From positions 1-35,047 of the forward strand of contig JBPCTR010000047.1 of assembly GCA_051011575.1 (NCBI GenBank): a stretch of DNA of 35,047 nucleotides, in the 5' to 3' direction. This document shows, one piece after another, positions 32,716 to 35,047 of this stretch (positions are counted from its first letter, which is position 1; the number at the start of each line of letters is the position of its first letter). The DNA comes from SHLQ01 sp051011575. GTDB lineage: Bacteria; Actinomycetota; Acidimicrobiia; Acidimicrobiales; SHLQ01. The notes beneath the pieces were generated by a model. It did no database searches. It was given only the letters and a program-made list of their open reading frames with translations, and was not told where the DNA came from. The translations under genes and the position numbers were made by a program.

Positions 32716-33376
32716 CATCGCGCTCGTCGCCCGAAAGGATCTTCGAGTCGAATGGCGTTCCCGCGTTGCGCTCAACCAGGTCGTCCCGTTCGCGCTCCTC
32801 GTCCTTGTGCTCTTCGGTTTCGCTCTCGACGCCGACACCGCCACGCTCACGACCTTCACGCCGGGCCTGTACTGGGTCGCCGTGCTGCTCGCCGCAATCC
32901 TGGCGATTCACCGCTCGGTCGCGATCGAGGCGGGCGACGCCGCCGACCAGGGACTCCTCATGACGGGGCTCGACCCCGCCGCGATTTTCCTCGGGAAAGC
33001 GATCGCGCTGATCGTCGAGCTCCTCGTGCTGTCGGCGGTGCTCGTCGGTGGTGTGGTCGTGTTGTACGAAGCACCGATCCACGACGCGCCCCTGCTCGTG
33101 GCCACCGTGATCGCCGCCGTGATCGGCGTCGGCGCGGCAGGCACGTTGTACGGGTCACTCATCTCGGGTCAACGAGCCCGCGAGACCGTGTTGCCGATCC
33201 TGCTGCTGCCCGTTCTCGCCCCAGTGCTCATCGGCGCCAGCCGCGCCTTCGGAGACGCCATGGGCTCGGTCGCCACCGACGGCTGGGCCTGGCTCAGTCT
33301 CCTCTTCGCCTTCGCCATCGCATACCTCGTGATCGGCGCTCTCAGCCACGGTCTGCTCCTGGAGGAACGTTCATGA
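32705..33376 (+). CDS. ccmB: Cytochrome c maturation permease CcmB
   Basis: Membrane partner of CcmA (223 aa) with about six transmembrane helices and the CcmB-type N-terminus ALVARKDLRVEWRSR, followed by VVPFALLVLVLFGFALD and GLYWVAVLLAAILAIHRS. The block EAGDAADQGLLMTGLDPAAI is typical of the family. The start is GTG 32705, six bases after GAGGAGG and 11 bases inside ccmA; an in-frame start at 32654 would lie deeper in ccmA and lacks such a site. It overlaps ccmC by four bases (ATGA). Confidence 0.93.
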   Translation: MLSDIALVARKDLRVEWRSRVALNQVVPFALLVLVLFGFALDADTATLTTFTPGLYWVAVLLAAILAIHRSVAIEAGDAADQGLLMTGLDPAAIFLGKAIALIVELLVLSAVLVGGVVVLYEAPIHDAPLLVATVIAAVIGVGAAGTLYGSLISGQRARETVLPILLLPVLAPVLIGASRAFGDAMGSVATDGWAWLSLLFAFAIAYLVIGALSHGLLLEERS

Positions 33377-34182
33377 CCACCATGCAATCGGTGGGCTCAG
33401 GCTCACGGACGACTCGTCTCCTCGGCGTGTCCGTGCTCGTCGGCGCAGTCGTACTGCTCTGGCTCGGCCTGTTCGCGACCGACCCCGACATACGCGTCGA
33501 CGCCACGACCGGCGACGAGATCGGCCAGTTCGACGCCGTCCGTCTGATCTACGTGCACGTGCCCGCCTCGCTCATCGCCTACCTGGCCTTCACGGTGACA
33601 ACGATCGGCTCGATCGTCGTTTTGGTGAAGCGTTCTGTCTGGTGGGACCTCGTGGCCGGTTCCTCGGCCGAAATCGGCGCGGTCGCGGCGGCACTCTCGC
33701 TCATAACCGGCTCGATCTGGGGCCGGCCGATCTGGAACACCTGGTGGGACTGGGGCGATGTCCGTCTCCTCACCACACTCGTCCTGTTCATGCTGTCGCT
33801 CGGCTACCTCGCCGTTCGTCGACTTGAGGGCACGGCCGACGAGCGCGCCCGCCGCTCGGCGATCGTGGGCCTCCTGCTCACGGTCAACGTCGTCATCGTG
33901 AATCGGTCGGTCGAGTGGTGGGAGAACCAGACACTGCATCAGCAGTCGACGATCGCCGATGCCACGATCGAGGATCTCACCCTCTTCACGCTCTTCTTCG
34001 CCCTCGTTCTCGCCACCGCTGCCTACGCGTGGATGCTGATCCACCGCTTTCGGCTCGCATGGCTCGAGCGCCAATACGAGCGATTCGGACTCGACGACGC
34101 CATCGAACGTCGTCGGGCCGAAGCATCCGACCATGCCGCCGTCAACGCGTCGGTCGACGCCTCGTCGAAGGGAGCTTCGTGA
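33373..34182 (+). CDS. ccmC: Cytochrome c maturation heme-handling protein CcmC
   Basis: Polytopic heme protein (269 aa) that presents heme to CcmE. It has six hydrophobic helices and the WWD domain (WNTWWDWGDVRLLT, about residues 123-136), plus the two heme-side histidines in IYVHVPASL and NQTLHQQS. The ATG overlaps the ccmB stop (ATGA) and follows GGAGGAACG. The tail after the last helix (RRRAEASDHAAVNASVDASS) is an unstructured extension. It hands over to ccmD by a one-base overlap (TGATG). Confidence 0.95.
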   Translation: MTTMQSVGSGSRTTRLLGVSVLVGAVVLLWLGLFATDPDIRVDATTGDEIGQFDAVRLIYVHVPASLIAYLAFTVTTIGSIVVLVKRSVWWDLVAGSSAEIGAVAAALSLITGSIWGRPIWNTWWDWGDVRLLTTLVLFMLSLGYLAVRRLEGTADERARRSAIVGLLLTVNVVIVNRSVEWWENQTLHQQSTIADATIEDLTLFTLFFALVLATAAYAWMLIHRFRLAWLERQYERFGLDDAIERRRAEASDHAAVNASVDASSKGAS

Positions 34183-34349
34183 TGACACATGTGGGATATC
34201 TGATCGCCGGTTGGGGGATCGTCTTCGGTGTGTGCGGGCTCTACGCGATCGCGGTGCTGCGCCGGAGTCGCCGGCTCCTCGACCGGGTCCCGGCCGATCG
34301 GGCGAGATGGATGACCACCGACGACGCCGACCGGATCGGTGAGAGCTGA
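34182..34349 (+). CDS. ccmD: Small CcmD-like protein
   Basis: A 55-residue protein with one membrane helix (about 4-26, VGYLIAGWGIVFGVCGLYAI) and a basic patch RRSRR right after it, the layout of CcmD, the small subunit that helps release holo-CcmE from CcmABC. ATG 34182 overlaps the ccmC stop (TGATG), and its own stop overlaps the ccmE ATG the same way; GTG at 34179 is an alternative start. CcmD sequences diverge quickly, so identity rests on size, topology and position. Confidence 0.85.
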   Translation: MTHVGYLIAGWGIVFGVCGLYAIAVLRRSRRLLDRVPADRARWMTTDDADRIGES

Positions 34350-34918
34350 TGGTCGACATCGACCCGCCGTCACCCGACTCGGCCGACGAACTCGACCTCA
34401 CCCCACGCAAACGCGACGACGTGCGGCGCGGAAGCCGACGCGGTCCGGCCCTGATACTGGTTCTCGTCGCCGTCGTGATCGGGTTCGTCCTGTTTCAAGG
34501 CCTGTCGGGAGCAACTCTCTTCCTCCGCCAGGCTGACGCCGCTGTCCATGAACGTGACGAATTGGGCGAACGTCGCTTCCGTTTGCTCGGCTCGCCAATC
34601 GCGATCACCGACGAACAGATCGACTTTGAGGGCGACACCGCGGTCCGCTTCAGCATCGCCTGTGATGGCGTGGCGGTCGACATCGTGCACGTCGGCAACG
34701 TGGCCGAGTCGTTCCAGATGGGCGTGCCCGTGGTGCTCGAGGGCCGGTGGGAGCCAGCCGGGCCGACGGGACTCGGCGAGTGGTCACGCGGCGCCAACGA
34801 TGGCTGGTACTTCGAGAGCGATCGCATGTTGGTGAAACACGACAACGAGTACCGCACCGATCGCATCGAGGAGGCCGCGTCCTGTGGTGACGATGCGATC
34901 GATGCGCCGTCGAGTTAG
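34349..34918 (+). CDS. ccmE: Cytochrome c maturation heme chaperone CcmE
   Basis: Periplasm-facing heme chaperone (189 aa), anchored by one helix at about 34-50 (ALILVLVAVVIGFVLFQ). The soluble OB-fold domain includes GERRFRLLGSPI and FSIACDGVAVDIVHVG. The covalent heme site is the HxxxY motif at His164-Tyr168 (KHDNEY), as in E. coli, not the CxxxY variant of some archaea and Gram-positives. The N-terminal 30 residues are charged and cytoplasmic. ATG 34349 shares a base with the ccmD stop. The next gene, ccmF, begins nine bases after the stop. Confidence 0.95.
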   Translation: MVDIDPPSPDSADELDLTPRKRDDVRRGSRRGPALILVLVAVVIGFVLFQGLSGATLFLRQADAAVHERDELGERRFRLLGSPIAITDEQIDFEGDTAVRFSIACDGVAVDIVHVGNVAESFQMGVPVVLEGRWEPAGPTGLGEWSRGANDGWYFESDRMLVKHDNEYRTDRIEEAASCGDDAIDAPSS

Positions 34919-34927
34919 ATCGCACTC

Positions 34928-35047
34928 GTGAACGCCACGCTCGGCTCGCTCGCGATCGCACTGGGGTTCGCGGGCGCGCTCCTCGGCGCCCTCACGCTCG
35001 CGTGGTCGTTGTGGAAGGACCGCCCCGACGTACGGCGTGTCGTGCTC
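34928..35047 (+). CDS. ccmF: Cytochrome c heme lyase CcmF, N-terminal fragment
   Basis: The window ends 40 codons into this gene. The visible start (GTG 34928) reads as a hydrophobic helix NATLGSLAIALGFAGALLGA followed by LTLAWSLWKDRPD, the N-terminal topology of CcmF, which ligates heme from CcmE to apocytochromes. Position directly after ccmE in the order ccmABCDE supports the call. The WWD domain that would confirm it lies beyond the window. Confidence 0.75.
   Translation, partial: MNATLGSLAIALGFAGALLGALTLAWSLWKDRPDVRRVVL

Overview
High-GC bacterial chromosome segment with dense operons, many 1-8 base gene overlaps and no mobile element, CRISPR array, tRNA or rRNA that I can see. The gene content points to Actinobacteriota, probably a deep, aquatic or marine lineage such as Acidimicrobiia (inference). 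Supporting signs are a class E-type sortase, Septum_form and DUF5317 proteins, a single-chain indolepyruvate:ferredoxin oxidoreductase, and many genes whose start codon lies 6-8 bases after a TAnnnT -10 box, the signature of leaderless mRNAs. No gene-free gap exceeds 300 bases.

Layout. 1-3.1 kb: the end of a respiratory nitrate reductase operon (narH partial, narJ, narI) followed by an NsrR-like Rrf2 regulator. 3.2-9.0 kb: an SDR-family gene, then a minus-strand cluster of zinc alcohol dehydrogenase, 3-hydroxyisobutyrate dehydrogenase-like protein, ectoine hydrolase DoeA and N-acetyl-diaminobutyrate deacetylase DoeB, then a VOC protein. 9.1-16.4 kb: a lipoprotein; metY (minus) behind a SAM riboswitch; and divergently a 1140-residue indolepyruvate:ferredoxin oxidoreductase coupled to a Cys-type sulfatase. 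16.5-19 kb: two TM-helix/mechanosensitive-like membrane proteins around an ECF sigma factor and a small acidic protein. 18.9-21.7 kb: poorly characterised envelope proteins (single-pass protein, lipoprotein, TerB-like protein, polytopic protein).

21.7-28.4 kb: a tightly coupled minus-strand operon glcB-glcD-glcE-glcF (malate synthase G plus the three subunits of glycolate dehydrogenase), which would convert glycolate to glyoxylate and then malate. Just upstream lies a small gene encoding a SelW-like Rdx protein whose CxxC motif reads Cys-Val-Pro-UGA. This is a probable selenoprotein that ordinary gene calling truncates. A TetR regulator precedes it. 28.4-31.9 kb: envelope genes (small membrane protein, DUF5317 protein with a long disordered tail, Septum_form lipoprotein, sortase). 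32.0-35.0 kb: a System I cytochrome c maturation operon ccmABCDE and the start of ccmF. System I fits a respiratory, nitrate-reducing lifestyle and is not the system of the best-known actinobacteria (mycobacteria, Streptomyces), which use System II.

The most interesting items are the hidden selenoprotein (27467-27736), the SAM riboswitch whose layout resembles the SAM-I/IV variants (11361-11450), the ECF sigma/mechanosensitive cluster, the partial ectoine catabolic cassette, and the recurrent leaderless-promoter pattern.
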